Shown: in pieces, positions 7,317-16,460 of the stretch
Numbering within the stretch: the stretch's first letter is position 1
How the letters are laid out: every line of letters begins with the position of its first letter
NCBI RefSeq assembly: GCF_021233055.1
Contig: NZ_CP089538.1
Location: 477,501 to 541,500, forward strand
DNA: 64,000 bases
Source of the DNA: Spirosoma oryzicola
GTDB lineage: Bacteria; Bacteroidota; Bacteroidia; Cytophagales; Spirosomataceae
Reading direction: 5' to 3'
Notes under the pieces: generated by a model
The model's input: the letters and a program-made list of their open reading frames with translations, nothing else
Told to the model about the DNA's origin: nothing
Databases searched by the model: none
Position numbers and translations under genes: made by a program

Positions 7317-9422
7317 TTAAAACTTATTCTTACCTGATTCAAGGAAAGCAACGAAGTTCTCAACGCTTCGATCGTAGTTTTTGGGAGCTACCAGCAGCTC
7401 GCCGTTGCTGTTGACAAGGCAATAGTGCGGCTGAGCATTGTTGTTGTATTTCGTGATTTGTAAATCGGCGTTCTGGGCACCAATCGTTTTCTTAACCTTC
7501 TGGTCATACGTAGAGGTATACCATTCCGATTCGGGTAGTTCGGTCTTATCGTCGACGTAGAGGGCAATTAACACGAAATCATTTTGCAGCCGTGACTTTA
7601 CGGCGGGGTCCGACCAAACGCGGGCTTCCATCTCGCGGCAGTTCACGCAACCGTGACCAGTAAAGTCAATAAAGACGGGCTTGTTTACTTTTTTCGCGTA
7701 TGCCAGTCCCTGCTTGTAGTCGAAGAAACCTTGCAGGCCACGGGGCAGATCGAAAAGATTAGCGTATTTGATTGGTTCCGCTATAGAGTTACCTGCTGGT
7801 TGCTGACTACCTATAGCCGCTGGCTGGTTCATGTTGAAATCCTGTGACGTTTCAGGCGGTAAATAGCCCGACAGAGCTTTCAACGGCGCTCCCCATAAGC
7901 CGGGAATCATGTAGGTCACGAATGAGAACGTAGCTATGGCCAATAACAGCTTCTGAACGCTCACATACTTGGTTTCGCTATCGTGCGGCAACCGAATTTT
8001 TCCTAGAAAGTAAAAGCCGAGCAGGGCGAAAATAACAATCCACAGCGAGAGGAATACTTCGCGGTCCAGCAGATGCCAGTGGTATACCTGATCAGCAACG
8101 CTCAGGAATTTCAGGGCCAACGCCAGTTCCAGAAAGCCGAGGACAACTTTTACCGAGTTGAGCCATCCGCCGGAACGGGGTAGATTTTTAAGCCATTGCG
8201 GAAAAGCCGCGAACAAAGTAAACGGTACGGCAAAAGCAGACGAGAAAGCAGCCATACCCAGAATTGGTTTCACGACTTCACCACCCGCCGAGGCTACCAG
8301 CAAGCTACCAACGATAGGGCCTGTGCAGGAGAAGGAAACAAGAACCAGCGTGAAGGCCATGAAAAAAATACCGAGGATACCGCCTTTTTCGGAACGGGAA
8401 TCTGCCTGGTTAATCAGCGAGTTCGGCAGTACGATCTCGAACAAGCCCAGAAACGATAAACCAAAAACAAAAAATATGGCGAAGAATAGGATATTGGGTA
8501 TCCAGTGTGTACTGACAAAATTTGCAAAAGCTGGGCCGTTGATTCGCGAAACGACCGTGCCTACCAGCACATAAATACCAATGATAAAGGCTCCGTATAA
8601 CAAGGCTTTCCACTGCCCACCCTGCTGATTCGTGAAAAAGCTAACCGTTGCGGGAATGATTGGGAAAACGCAGGGCGTAAGCAGCGCAACCAATCCGGAC
8701 AAGAAAGCGGCCAGCATAAAGCCCCATAACGATCCCCCCGACGTTGTGGCTGATTCGTTCATGGACTGAACGGGCTGTTTCAATACCTCTTTGACGATGG
8801 GTGTCGTTGATGCCGTTGCGTCAGCCGTGTCTGGCAAAACGGGTGCAGTAGCCGCTACCGCCGTATCAGACGCCGAGGACGTAACCGCCGTGGTCGCTTT
8901 CGAAGTAGACGCTACAGTTGCTGTAGTAGCCGCTGGCGTGGTCGCTTGTTCCGAAGCTTTAATTGCTGCCGAAAATTCAATTTCGGTGGGGGGGAGGCAT
9001 ACACCGTCTTTGTCCGAACAAACCTGGTATTCGGCCGTTCCCGAGAAAGTGGCCGTTGGCTTCAGAACTTTAACTTTCTGAATAAAGACTGCCTTATTCT
9101 TGAACTGACGAACTTTGGCTCCCCACACTTCTTCGAAAATTTCTTCGACGCCGACAGGGGTCGTTTTGCCGACGAGCGCGAACGCGTCCGAGTTGGCAAA
9201 TTTGAACGATGTTGGAACGGGGCCAACATTCGGGTCAAGATCGTTTGAGTACATGTGCCAGCCGTCGCCAATGCTGACCTGAATCTTGATGCTGACTACA
9301 TCGCCCACTTTAGCCGGCTGCTTATCGACCTGGGCCGACCAATTGGTAGGGTCTTTACGAATCTGCGCTGTTGTTGCAAGACTAATAAGTAGCCCCACAA
9401 AAAGTGCGAAAAATGATTTCAT
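7317..9422 (-). CDS. dsbD: thiol:disulfide interchange protein DsbD
   Basis: DsbD carries electrons from cytoplasmic thioredoxin across the inner membrane to periplasmic disulfide reductases. The ATG at 9422 (MKSFFALFVGLLISLATTAQ) gives a proper signal peptide and a 701-residue protein; an earlier in-frame start would place the signal internally. Three modules are visible: an N-terminal DsbD-alpha-like domain (~20-160, with CSDKDGVC), a membrane CcdA-like core holding LLTPCVFPIIPA and VSFSCTGPIV with the two redox cysteines, and a C-terminal thioredoxin-like domain with C592-V-N-C595. An Ala/Thr-rich low-complexity linker of ~55 residues joins the first two modules. All six expected cysteines are present, so it should be functional. 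Confidence 0.93.
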   Translation of the reverse strand: MKSFFALFVGLLISLATTAQIRKDPTNWSAQVDKQPAKVGDVVSIKIQVSIGDGWHMYSNDLDPNVGPVPTSFKFANSDAFALVGKTTPVGVEEIFEEVWGAKVRQFKNKAVFIQKVKVLKPTATFSGTAEYQVCSDKDGVCLPPTEIEFSAAIKASEQATTPAATTATVASTSKATTAVTSSASDTAVAATAPVLPDTADATASTTPIVKEVLKQPVQSMNESATTSGGSLWGFMLAAFLSGLVALLTPCVFPIIPATVSFFTNQQGGQWKALLYGAFIIGIYVLVGTVVSRINGPAFANFVSTHWIPNILFFAIFFVFGLSFLGLFEIVLPNSLINQADSRSEKGGILGIFFMAFTLVLVSFSCTGPIVGSLLVASAGGEVVKPILGMAAFSSAFAVPFTLFAAFPQWLKNLPRSGGWLNSVKVVLGFLELALALKFLSVADQVYHWHLLDREVFLSLWIVIFALLGFYFLGKIRLPHDSETKYVSVQKLLLAIATFSFVTYMIPGLWGAPLKALSGYLPPETSQDFNMNQPAAIGSQQPAGNSIAEPIKYANLFDLPRGLQGFFDYKQGLAYAKKVNKPVFIDFTGHGCVNCREMEARVWSDPAVKSRLQNDFVLIALYVDDKTELPESEWYTSTYDQKVKKTIGAQNADLQITKYNNNAQPHYCLVNSNGELLVAPKNYDRSVENFVAFLESGKNKF

Positions 9423-9551
9423 ACCGCCTTGGGTAAGTAATGGTTTGCAGGTGTAACAGAAATACTGCAAAAATACTTCCATAAAACGGCAATAGTCGTT
9501 AGTTAATAGCGGTAAATCATCACAGATAGCTCCCTAGCCGCTATGGATTAG

Positions 9552-10385
9552 CTAATAACTGAACAATACGGGATTCAAATCCGACTGGGGGTGGCTGCCA
9601 ATGGGCGCGTTATTTAGCCATTTCGTAAGATCAGCAACCTGAAACTCGTTGCGAGGTTGACTAATGATCTGCTCCTTGTCCATGTAAATCATGGTCATAA
9701 CCTTACGCGGTTGAGTTGACGTATTGGGGCCAGCGCGGTGAAATGTCCAACCCGCATGGTAGCTGACTTCACCCAGATCGAACGGCGTGTCATGAACGGT
9801 AAACTTCTGTTTTTGTAGTTCATCCGCCAGAATATTCTCGCTTTCGTCGCTAATTTCCAGATCGCGGCCAATCTCAACGTGTTGACTACCTTCGGCAAAA
9901 GCCAATGGTCCCATTTGCATGGGCGTTTCCTGGAGAGGAATCCAGACCGTAACTGTGTTTGGTGACGCCAGCGGCCAGTAAAACTGGTCGGCATGCCAGG
10001 GTGTAATTCCTCCCGACGGTTCCTTATAAAGCGCCTGATCGTGGTAAAGCCGAACACCCTGAACGCCCATCAGATCAGCCGCAATTTTGGCTAGTCGTTT
10101 AGAAAAAACAAACGCTTTGGCCTGTTCGTCCTCCCGCCAGAGATTCATAATTTGGAGAAATGCCCGTTCGTAGGTGCTCCGTTCCTCCATCGGTTTACTA
10201 AGTGTATTGAGCCGAAAGACTAACTCCGTAATAATGTTGTCGTAGTAGTCGAGAAGGGTGGGACTCAGTACGTGTTTTAGTTTGACATACCCGCGCTGTC
10301 GGTAAAAATCGATAGCTGCTGGGTCAAGCGTGTAAGGCGCATCTAACTCATCGAGTAGCGATTCTTTAGAGCGGGTAGCCTCCAT
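9552..10385 (-). CDS. phytanoyl-CoA dioxygenase (PhyH) family protein
   Basis: 277 residues, the normal length for a Fe(II)/2-oxoglutarate oxygenase of the PhyH family. The iron-binding facial triad is visible as H131-x-D133 in PWHADQFYW and H216 in FHRAGPN; the arginine for 2-oxoglutarate should follow in QPRKV. Cytoplasmic, no signal peptide. PhyH members hydroxylate diverse small molecules (phytanoyl-CoA, ectoine, secondary metabolites), so the substrate cannot be read from the sequence. It is transcribed divergently from an AraC-type regulator across a 155-bp gap, a layout that usually means local regulation by that regulator. Family call is strong. Confidence 0.88.
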   Translation of the reverse strand: MEATRSKESLLDELDAPYTLDPAAIDFYRQRGYVKLKHVLSPTLLDYYDNIITELVFRLNTLSKPMEERSTYERAFLQIMNLWREDEQAKAFVFSKRLAKIAADLMGVQGVRLYHDQALYKEPSGGITPWHADQFYWPLASPNTVTVWIPLQETPMQMGPLAFAEGSQHVEIGRDLEISDESENILADELQKQKFTVHDTPFDLGEVSYHAGWTFHRAGPNTSTQPRKVMTMIYMDKEQIISQPRNEFQVADLTKWLNNAPIGSHPQSDLNPVLFSY

Positions 10386-10429
10386 ACAGTTCTATGATTT
10401 AATGGGTTTAGGAACAGCCGAATGCTTAA

Positions 10430-10456
10430 CAAAGTTAATTTGCTACTTCATTGCAA
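10430..10456 (-). promoter_or_regulatory. promoter of the PhyH-family gene
   Basis: On the minus strand TTG (10,454-10,456) is followed after 16 bp by TAACTTTG (10,430-10,437), an exact -7 consensus, about 45 bp before the start codon. Spacing is one base shorter than the usual range. Confidence 0.5.
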
Positions 10457-10540
10457 GTAAAGCCAGTATTTTCAGATTTATGTCTAATTTTGATCATTGA
10501 TGTAAAGTGATTTGCATAATTAGGTTAAGATAGCGTATAG

Positions 10541-11410
10541 ATGAAGGCATTGTTTGAGAAGGTACCTTTTGCTGGTCAAAGCTCGCTGCTGGTCCGTCGA
10601 TTTAAGATGCCTTACTTCGATGCTCCCTGGCATTATCACCCGGAATACGAACTAACGTACATCGTAGAAGGATACGGGCGTCGCTTTGTGGGCGATCATA
10701 TTGAGCCATTTACTGCCGGAGACCTGGTATTGATTGGTCCTGACTTACCTCATTTCTGGCGCAGTGACGAAGATTTTTACCAGCCTGGATCAACGCAAGA
10801 GGTGGAATCAATTGTTATCCAGTTTCCAAGTGAGTTTTCGCAACAGGGTTTAACAACTTTACCAGAAGCCAGCGCAATACAGCGATTGCTGGAGCGTTCG
10901 CGTTACGGGCTACGCTTTAGTCCAGCCGCTGGCCTGGCGGTTCGAACGCAGCTAAATCAACTGCCCGAACGAACAGGGTTTCTGCAACTGCTCGGTTTGC
11001 TGGAAATTTTGGATGAACTAGCCGCTGATTCAGAGGCCGCACTTCTGGCCAGCGATGGCTACCAACTCGCTCCCGGTGCTGCTGAAACCGAGCGAATGAA
11101 GCGTGTACTCGATTTCATGCTAACAAATTTTCGGGAAGAGATACGGGTTGAGCAAATTGCCTCCGTAGCGGGCATGGCACCAGCCGCTTTCTGTCGTTAC
11201 TTTAAAAAACGGACCCGAAAATCGTTTGTCGAGTACTTAAACGAGTTACGGATCGGTCACGCTCGTAAACTACTCACTCAGGTCGATATCAGCATTGGGC
11301 AAGTGGGCCTTGAATGTGGATTTAACAACAGTTCACATTTTCATCGGCAGTTTAAGCTACATACCGGTATGACTCCACTACACTACCAAACGGTGCAAAA
11401 AGCAAAATAA
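10541..11410 (+). CDS. AraC-family transcriptional regulator with N-terminal cupin
   Basis: 289 residues. The N-terminal half is a small-ligand cupin domain (WHYHPEYELTYIVEG, then GDLVLIGPDLPHFWR), and the last ~100 residues carry two helix-turn-helix motifs of the AraC/XylS type: IRVEQIASVAGMAPAAFCRYFKK and ISIGQVGLECGFNNSSHFHRQF, ending in GMTPLHY. Such proteins usually sense a sugar or metabolite and activate an adjacent gene. The divergent PhyH-family gene is the obvious candidate target. Start is the ATG at 10,541, 31 residues upstream of the first cupin histidines. Function as a DNA-binding regulator is clear; ligand unknown. Confidence 0.92.
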   Translation: MKALFEKVPFAGQSSLLVRRFKMPYFDAPWHYHPEYELTYIVEGYGRRFVGDHIEPFTAGDLVLIGPDLPHFWRSDEDFYQPGSTQEVESIVIQFPSEFSQQGLTTLPEASAIQRLLERSRYGLRFSPAAGLAVRTQLNQLPERTGFLQLLGLLEILDELAADSEAALLASDGYQLAPGAAETERMKRVLDFMLTNFREEIRVEQIASVAGMAPAAFCRYFKKRTRKSFVEYLNELRIGHARKLLTQVDISIGQVGLECGFNNSSHFHRQFKLHTGMTPLHYQTVQKAK

Positions 11411-11541
11411 TCTGGTGAATTCGGACGCTTGTCGCATATGCCGTGCATAGGATTGAATAAAGATTGCTTTCGGTCTGTAATTCCGCTAAATTCGAAGGAC
11501 TGATCTTGAGGAGATCCTGCTTATTCTACCGTTTTCCGCTG

Positions 11542-11549
11542 TACCTTTG
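11542..11549 (+). promoter_or_regulatory. TAnnTTTG -7 element ahead of glyA
   Basis: TACCTTTG matches the -7 consensus exactly, 85 bp before the glyA start, giving a leader of roughly 80 nt. No TTG is seen at the standard upstream distance. Confidence 0.45.
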
Positions 11550-11633
11550 TGTCTAATTGCTTGTTTGGTTGTTCACTAGTATCTTTTTTTTCAACCAGAC
11601 GTTGACTAATCGAATGCACAAAACGCTCGAAGC

Positions 11634-12923
11634 ATGACTACCGTCACCACCACCCGCGATACGCAGGTATTTGACCTGATTGCCAAAGAACAACACCGGC
11701 AGGAGTCGGGTATTGAACTGATTGCATCTGAAAATTTTGTTTCACCCGCCGTTATGGAAGCGGCTGGAAGCGTACTGACTAACAAGTATGCGGAAGGACT
11801 GCCCGGCAAGCGGTATTATGGTGGCTGTGAGGTAGTCGACCAGATTGAGCAGATTGCCATTGATCGTGCCAAAGAACTTTTCGGGGCTACGTGGGTCAAT
11901 GTACAGCCGCATTCCGGAGCGCAGGCTAACACAGCTGTCTTCCTGGCTGCGCTGAAACCCGGCGATACCATCCTGGGCTTTGATTTGTCGCACGGTGGTC
12001 ACCTGACGCACGGTTCGCCGGTCAACATTTCGGGTAAATATTTCCGGCCTACATTCTATGGCGTGGAAAAAGAAACGGGTGTTATCAACTACGACATCGT
12101 AGAAGAAACGGCCAAGCGCGAAATGCCGAAAATGCTGATCTGTGGCGCGTCAGCCTACAGCCGCGACTGGGATTATGCTCGGTTACGGGCCATTGCCGAT
12201 GAAGTCGGAGCGTTACTGCTGGCCGACGTATCGCACCCGGCGGGTCTGATCGCCAAAGGATTACTGAATGACCCCCTAGCGCATGCACACATCGTCACGA
12301 CCACCACGCACAAAACACTGCGCGGTACACGGGGCGGTATGATCATGATGCGGAACGACTTCGAAAATCCGTTTGGTATCAAAACCCCGAAAGGTGAATT
12401 GCGGCTGATGTCGTCGCTGCTCGATTCGGGTGTGTTCCCCGGAACGCAGGGCGGACCGCTTGAGCACATCATCGCGGCTAAAGCGATTGCCTTCGGCGAA
12501 GCGCTGACCGACGATTTCTACGATTACGCCGTACAGGTAAAAGCCAATGCGCAAGCTATGGCCAACGCTTTCTTGAGCCGGGGTTACGAGATCATTTCGG
12601 GTGGAACAGACAACCATCTGATGCTGATCGACCTGCGCTCGAAAGGCTTGACCGGTAAACTGGCCGAGAACACGTTGATCAAAGCCGACATCACGATCAA
12701 TAAAAACATGGTTCCGTTCGATGATAAGTCGCCAATGATCACGTCGGGTATCCGCGTGGGTACAGCGGCCATGACGACCCGTGGTTTAAAGGAATCGGAC
12801 ATGGAGCAAATTGTCGTATATATCGATAAGGTGTTGATGAACCACGACGACGAAGCAACTTTAGCGACCGTTAAAGAAGAAATCAATGAGTGGATGAAAG
12901 CATTTCCACTCTATAAAAGTTAA
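11634..12923 (+). CDS. glyA: serine hydroxymethyltransferase
   Basis: GlyA interconverts serine and glycine with tetrahydrofolate as one-carbon carrier, a PLP enzyme of the cytoplasm. The 429-residue length is normal. Recognisable motifs include [24 protein letters not shown] near the N terminus, [25 protein letters not shown], the PLP-lysine motif [15 protein letters not shown] with K227, and GGTDNHL. Start is the ATG at 11,634, just ahead of a Thr-rich leader. A promoter-like element lies 85 bp upstream. tatC follows on the same strand after a 90-bp repeat-rich spacer, and may be co-transcribed. Confidence 0.97.
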   Translation: MTTVTTTRDTQVFDLIAKEQHRQESGIELIASENFVSPAVMEAAGSVLTNKYAEGLPGKRYYGGCEVVDQIEQIAIDRAKELFGATWVNVQPHSGAQANTAVFLAALKPGDTILGFDLSHGGHLTHGSPVNISGKYFRPTFYGVEKETGVINYDIVEETAKREMPKMLICGASAYSRDWDYARLRAIADEVGALLLADVSHPAGLIAKGLLNDPLAHAHIVTTTTHKTLRGTRGGMIMMRNDFENPFGIKTPKGELRLMSSLLDSGVFPGTQGGPLEHIIAAKAIAFGEALTDDFYDYAVQVKANAQAMANAFLSRGYEIISGGTDNHLMLIDLRSKGLTGKLAENTLIKADITINKNMVPFDDKSPMITSGIRVGTAAMTTRGLKESDMEQIVVYIDKVLMNHDDEATLATVKEEINEWMKAFPLYKS

Positions 12924-12924
12924 T

Positions 12925-13006
12925 CGTGAGTGAGCGAATGAGTGGGTTAGGCCGTAAGTCTCGCTGGTTTTTACCAACTCATTCGCTTATTTACTCATTC
13001 GCTAAT
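12925..13006. repeat. glyA-tatC spacer repeat (GAATGAGCGAATG family)
   Basis: TGAGCGAATGAGTGGGTTA (12,931-12,949) faces the imperfect complement TACCAACTCATTCGCTTA (12,973-12,990), followed by another ACTCATTCGC. It is closely related to the spacer at 160-239. In both places it separates two same-strand genes. Confidence 0.5.
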
Positions 13007-13013
13007 TAATACA

Positions 13014-13868
13014 ATGCCACTAGATCAACTGACCGACGAAGAGATCGACGCCGAAGGTAAAGAGATGTCCTTTCTGGACCATCTGGAGGAGCTTCGCTGG
13101 CACATTATCCGGGCCGTTGGGTCCATCTTTGTGTTCGCCCTAATTGCCTTTATTTTCATTGAGGATATATTCAGGGTCGTTATTATGGGGCCTAAAAACC
13201 CTGATTTCTGGACTTACCGGATGATGTGTAAGCTGTCAGATATGACGGGTTATGCCGACTTGTGCGTCAAGAAGTTGAACTTTGAGTTGCAGGCGTTGGG
13301 AGTATCTGACCAGTTCACAATGGCGCTTACGTCGTCGTTAATTATTGGTCTGTGCTTTGCGTTTCCGTATGCCTTCTGGGAATTATGGCGGTTTATCAAG
13401 CCCGGCTTGCGCTCGTCGGAGAAAAATGCTGCTCGGGGAGCCGTGTTTTACGTATCGATGCTGTTCTTGTTAGGACTGATGTTTGGTTACTTTATTGTAT
13501 CGCCACTGGCTATCAATTTCTTAGCGAATTATCAAATTACCCCTGAGATTAAAAACCAGTTTGACATCACATCGTATATCGGTATTCTGGTGACGCTTTC
13601 GTTAGGTTGTGCGTTAATGTTCCAAATGCCGATTGTCGCGTTTGTGCTCTCGAAAGTAGGTGTGCTGACACCTTCGTTTATGAAAGAGTACCGCAAACAC
13701 GCCTGGATTGTGATTCTGGTGGTGGCGGGTATCATAACCCCTTCGCCTGATATTTACAGTCAGGTGCTGGTTGCGCTACCGTTGGCCGCTTTGTATGAGG
13801 TCAGCATTATCGTCTCCGGTTCTGTGGAGCGGGCTCGTCTGAAAGAACTGCGGGAGCTAACTAAGTAA
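13014..13868 (+). CDS. tatC: Sec-independent protein translocase TatC
   Basis: TatC is the inner-membrane receptor for twin-arginine signal peptides. The 284-residue protein has the conserved cytoplasmic N-terminal motif FLDHLEELR (20-28) and six hydrophobic segments, with WELWRFIKPGLRSSEK in the loop after the third and the closing TPSPDIYSQ loop. A ~30-residue extracytoplasmic stretch containing two cysteines (MCKLSDMTGYADLCVKKL) follows the first membrane segment. No tatA/tatB gene is adjacent. A plausible Tat substrate in this window is the secreted small subunit at 24,789-25,427. Followed by a hairpin terminator. Confidence 0.95.
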   Translation: MPLDQLTDEEIDAEGKEMSFLDHLEELRWHIIRAVGSIFVFALIAFIFIEDIFRVVIMGPKNPDFWTYRMMCKLSDMTGYADLCVKKLNFELQALGVSDQFTMALTSSLIIGLCFAFPYAFWELWRFIKPGLRSSEKNAARGAVFYVSMLFLLGLMFGYFIVSPLAINFLANYQITPEIKNQFDITSYIGILVTLSLGCALMFQMPIVAFVLSKVGVLTPSFMKEYRKHAWIVILVVAGIITPSPDIYSQVLVALPLAALYEVSIIVSGSVERARLKELRELTK

Positions 13869-13886
13869 TTCTTCAAGCAATCCATA

Positions 13887-13936
13887 ACTGGACGTTAGGT
13901 ACTGGACTTATTCCGTATTTAACGTCCAGTCTTTTT
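13887..13936 (+). terminator. intrinsic terminator after tatC
   Basis: ACTGGACGTTA (13,887-13,897) pairs perfectly with 13,920-13,930, followed by CTTTTTAT. It ends only 8 bp before the start codon of the next small gene. Confidence 0.7.
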
Positions 13937-13943
13937 ATAGACT

Positions 13944-14162
13944 ATGCAGTACGATTTCAAAAAATACCATTACCGCTCGATCAATGCCACTGATGATGCC
14001 GAACGAGCTGCAATCAACCAAGAGTTGAAGGACCTCTACACATCGCTACCCGACGATGAAAAGGAAGATTTCAATCGTCAGTTACAAACGTTTCTTGCGC
14101 AGGAAATGGGACGTTTGAAATCGAATTACGAATCGGTAAAGGGCAATCTAGGCGACAACTAA
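13944..14162 (+). CDS. 72-aa hypothetical soluble protein
   Basis: A 72-residue, highly charged and probably all-helical protein (MQYDFKKYHYRSINATDD..., then ERAAINQELKDLYTSLPDDEKEDF) with no membrane segment or signal. I do not recognise a family. It begins 8 bp after the tatC terminator, so read-through or a promoter inside that short spacer would be needed. Codon use looks like the surrounding core genes, which argues for a real gene. Confidence 0.6.
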   Translation: MQYDFKKYHYRSINATDDAERAAINQELKDLYTSLPDDEKEDFNRQLQTFLAQEMGRLKSNYESVKGNLGDN

Positions 14163-14185
14163 CGAGTAACAAGCCTTATATTCTC

Positions 14186-14281
14186 GTGGTGTCGGTTTTG
14201 CGAACCGCGCGGGCGGCCCCGCCGACACCACAATCATTTTTACGTGTTTTGGCAATAACGCTTCGAAAACCTGACACCACA
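14186..14281. repeat. GTGGTGTCGG-family repeat, copy 2
   Basis: GTGGTGTCGGTTTT at 14,186-14,199 can pair with CCGACACCAC (14,222-14,231) or, less perfectly, with AAAACCTGACACCAC at 14,267-14,281. The same core forms the 18-bp palindrome at 3421-3496. It lies between two convergent genes. Confidence 0.55.
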
Positions 14282-14300
14282 AAGAGCCAAGATCTACTTG

Positions 14301-15662
14301 TCAAATCATTCCTCTGGCTTTTAATTCAAGGTATTTGTTGACCGTATTAGCCGTCAGGTTTTGCGGGGCGGTCAATATGGTCTGAATACCGTATTGGCTT
14401 AACTCTTTTATAATCTGCTTTTTTTCAGAAGCAAACTTCTCCGCGATCGTTTTCAGGTAAATCTGTTCGGTGTCGCTCGCTGGTTGATCTAATAGGCTCC
14501 TGAGTTCGGTGTTCTCGAAAAAAATGATCAATAACAGGTGATCTTTAGCTAGCCGACGCAGGTACGGCAATTGTCTGTGCATGGCGCTAACCGTTTCGAA
14601 GTTAGTGAACAGCAGAAGTAGACTGCGTTGACGGATGTGGTTGCGAACGCTGGCGTACAGACTTTCGTAATCCGTTTCGAGAAAGCGCGTTTTCTGTCGG
14701 TAGAGCAACTCCAGAATCTTGAGCATGTGCCCTGTTCGACGGTCGGCGGGAAGAAGCTGGCCGACATGGTCGGAGAAGGTTAGGATACCCGCACGGTCTT
14801 GTTTCAACAAGGCAATGTTGCTCAGCACCAGACTGGCATTGATGGCATAGTCGAGCAACGTAAGCCCCTCAAACGGTGATTGCATCACGCGTCCCTTGTC
14901 AATCAGGCAGTAAACCGGCTGAGAGCGTTCATCCTGATAAGCGTTGATCATCAGTGAAGTTCCTTGTGCATCGGTGCGTCGGGCGGTGGCTTTCCAGTTA
15001 ACTGTTCGCACATCGTCACCAGTAGCGTAGGGGCGTACCTGCTCGAATTCCATGCTATGACCAATGCGCCGAATCCGTTTTATACCAACTTCGTTCAGGC
15101 GATTGGTTGCGGCCAGCAGTTCGTACTGACGCATTTGTAGAAACGATGGGTAAACGGCTACCATCTTGCCTTGTTCAAACTGGTAGCGTCGTTTCAGCAA
15201 GCCGAGGGGAGTTTTGACAAATACGTTAACCGCTCCGAAGCTATACTCGCCCCGACGAGTTGGTCGAAGTTCATAGCGGATCGCCTGCGTTTCGCGCGGG
15301 TTTAGTCGTGCCCGAAACAGCACATCGCGTCGCTGGAACTGGAATGGGATTTCATCAATTACGTCGACATCGGCTCGGAATGAATACCGGTTTTCCAAAT
15401 AGATCGTCAACGGATTTTCGTCGCCGTTGGACAGTCGGTCAGGCACCTCGCGACGCGCAAAAAAGGCCGATCCTACAGACTGGTTTTTCGTTCGAAACAG
15501 CAACCAGCCATCTAGTCCGATCAGAATAACGAAAATGACAAAAGCGATCTGTACCAGCGGAAACAGCAGCGGGAACGCGTAGGCCGCCACAAACAGCACG
15601 ACAAAGGCAATCAGGACAAACCACAGGCGAGTAGCGACGAAAAGAGGGCGGATAGCTTTCAA
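14301..15662 (-). CDS. DUF58 domain membrane protein (MoxR-associated)
   Basis: 453 residues with two N-terminal membrane helices (about 10-28 and 32-52), then a cytoplasmic or periplasmic part containing the DUF58 core: GDDVRTVNWKATARR with W223, and a vWA-like tail. DUF58 proteins are typically encoded next to MoxR AAA+ ATPases, which are thought to remodel vWA-type partners. Here MoxR lies two genes upstream on the same strand, fitting that pattern. It is the last gene of the eight-gene minus-strand module and starts 3 bp after the TPR gene's stop. Family secure; process unknown. Confidence 0.88.
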   Translation of the reverse strand: MKAIRPLFVATRLWFVLIAFVVLFVAAYAFPLLFPLVQIAFVIFVILIGLDGWLLFRTKNQSVGSAFFARREVPDRLSNGDENPLTIYLENRYSFRADVDVIDEIPFQFQRRDVLFRARLNPRETQAIRYELRPTRRGEYSFGAVNVFVKTPLGLLKRRYQFEQGKMVAVYPSFLQMRQYELLAATNRLNEVGIKRIRRIGHSMEFEQVRPYATGDDVRTVNWKATARRTDAQGTSLMINAYQDERSQPVYCLIDKGRVMQSPFEGLTLLDYAINASLVLSNIALLKQDRAGILTFSDHVGQLLPADRRTGHMLKILELLYRQKTRFLETDYESLYASVRNHIRQRSLLLLFTNFETVSAMHRQLPYLRRLAKDHLLLIIFFENTELRSLLDQPASDTEQIYLKTIAEKFASEKKQIIKELSQYGIQTILTAPQNLTANTVNKYLELKARGMI

Positions 15663-15665
15663 AAC

Positions 15666-16460
15666 TTACGGTTTAAGGTTGGCGAGCGCTTGGTCTATTT
15701 CAGGCTCGTAGAGTGGGTTTGATTCGTCTTCCTGATAATTAGCCGTTCGTTCAACGCGTAAAGCTTTGAAGAGGAATGACGCATTCTGAAAAGCGGTTCG
15801 GGCTTCCTCCTTCCGGCCCAGTTGTTTCAGGGCCTGTCCTCGATGGTACTGAGCCAGTGCGCTACGGCTGTAATTTTGGGAGGCTTTTTCTAAATCGTCC
15901 AGTGCTTTTTGTGGCTGGTTGATCGCTAGATAGCTCACGGCTCTACTGACAAAATGCCGGTAATTAACCCATTTTGATCCATGTTTGATAGCCAGCGAAT
16001 CGATTCCTCTCGAAAACTGGCTGATCGCTTCCGCATGATTTCCCAAACTCCGGTACGTGAGGCCAAGCAGATAACTCACCGGATTGTTACCGATCATATC
16101 GTCGAAGGTCGGCGTTGAAGCGTCGTAAGCCGTTAGGTGACACAGCGCTCGGTCGTAATCGTGTAATTGAGTCAGATACATTTCACCCGCAAATCCCTGT
16201 CCTTTCGGCAACAAAGCGACGTTCTCCAGCGCGACAACCGCCTGTTCGTAGTTTCCTTCCCACAAATAGTTCATCGCCTGAAAACGGTAGTTCTGCGGGT
16301 TAGCAGGCGCAGACTGGCCGCGCCTTGGAGAACCGAGAAACGTTGGCTGGGTGGTACGATTAATGGCTAGCATATGCTGATACGAAGTTAGTATCGTCTT
16401 ACTCGTTTGGGCAGAAGCTAGAATCGGCCAGAATAGTAGTAAGAGAAGAAAGTGCTTCAT
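15666..16460 (-). CDS. secreted TPR-repeat protein
   Basis: 264 residues. A clear signal peptide (MKHFLLLLLFWPILASAQ) is followed by tetratricopeptide-like helices: YLWEGNYEQAVVALENVALLP, SYLLGLTYRSLGNHAEAISQF, YLAINQPQKALDDLEKA and YHRGQALKQLGRKEEARTAF. It is therefore a periplasmic scaffold, probably for protein-protein contact. Its start overlaps the end of the preceding gene by 4 bp and the DUF58 gene begins 3 bp after its stop, so translation is probably coupled. No specific orthologue recognised. Confidence 0.8.
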   Translation of the reverse strand: MKHFLLLLLFWPILASAQTSKTILTSYQHMLAINRTTQPTFLGSPRRGQSAPANPQNYRFQAMNYLWEGNYEQAVVALENVALLPKGQGFAGEMYLTQLHDYDRALCHLTAYDASTPTFDDMIGNNPVSYLLGLTYRSLGNHAEAISQFSRGIDSLAIKHGSKWVNYRHFVSRAVSYLAINQPQKALDDLEKASQNYSRSALAQYHRGQALKQLGRKEEARTAFQNASFLFKALRVERTANYQEDESNPLYEPEIDQALANLKP

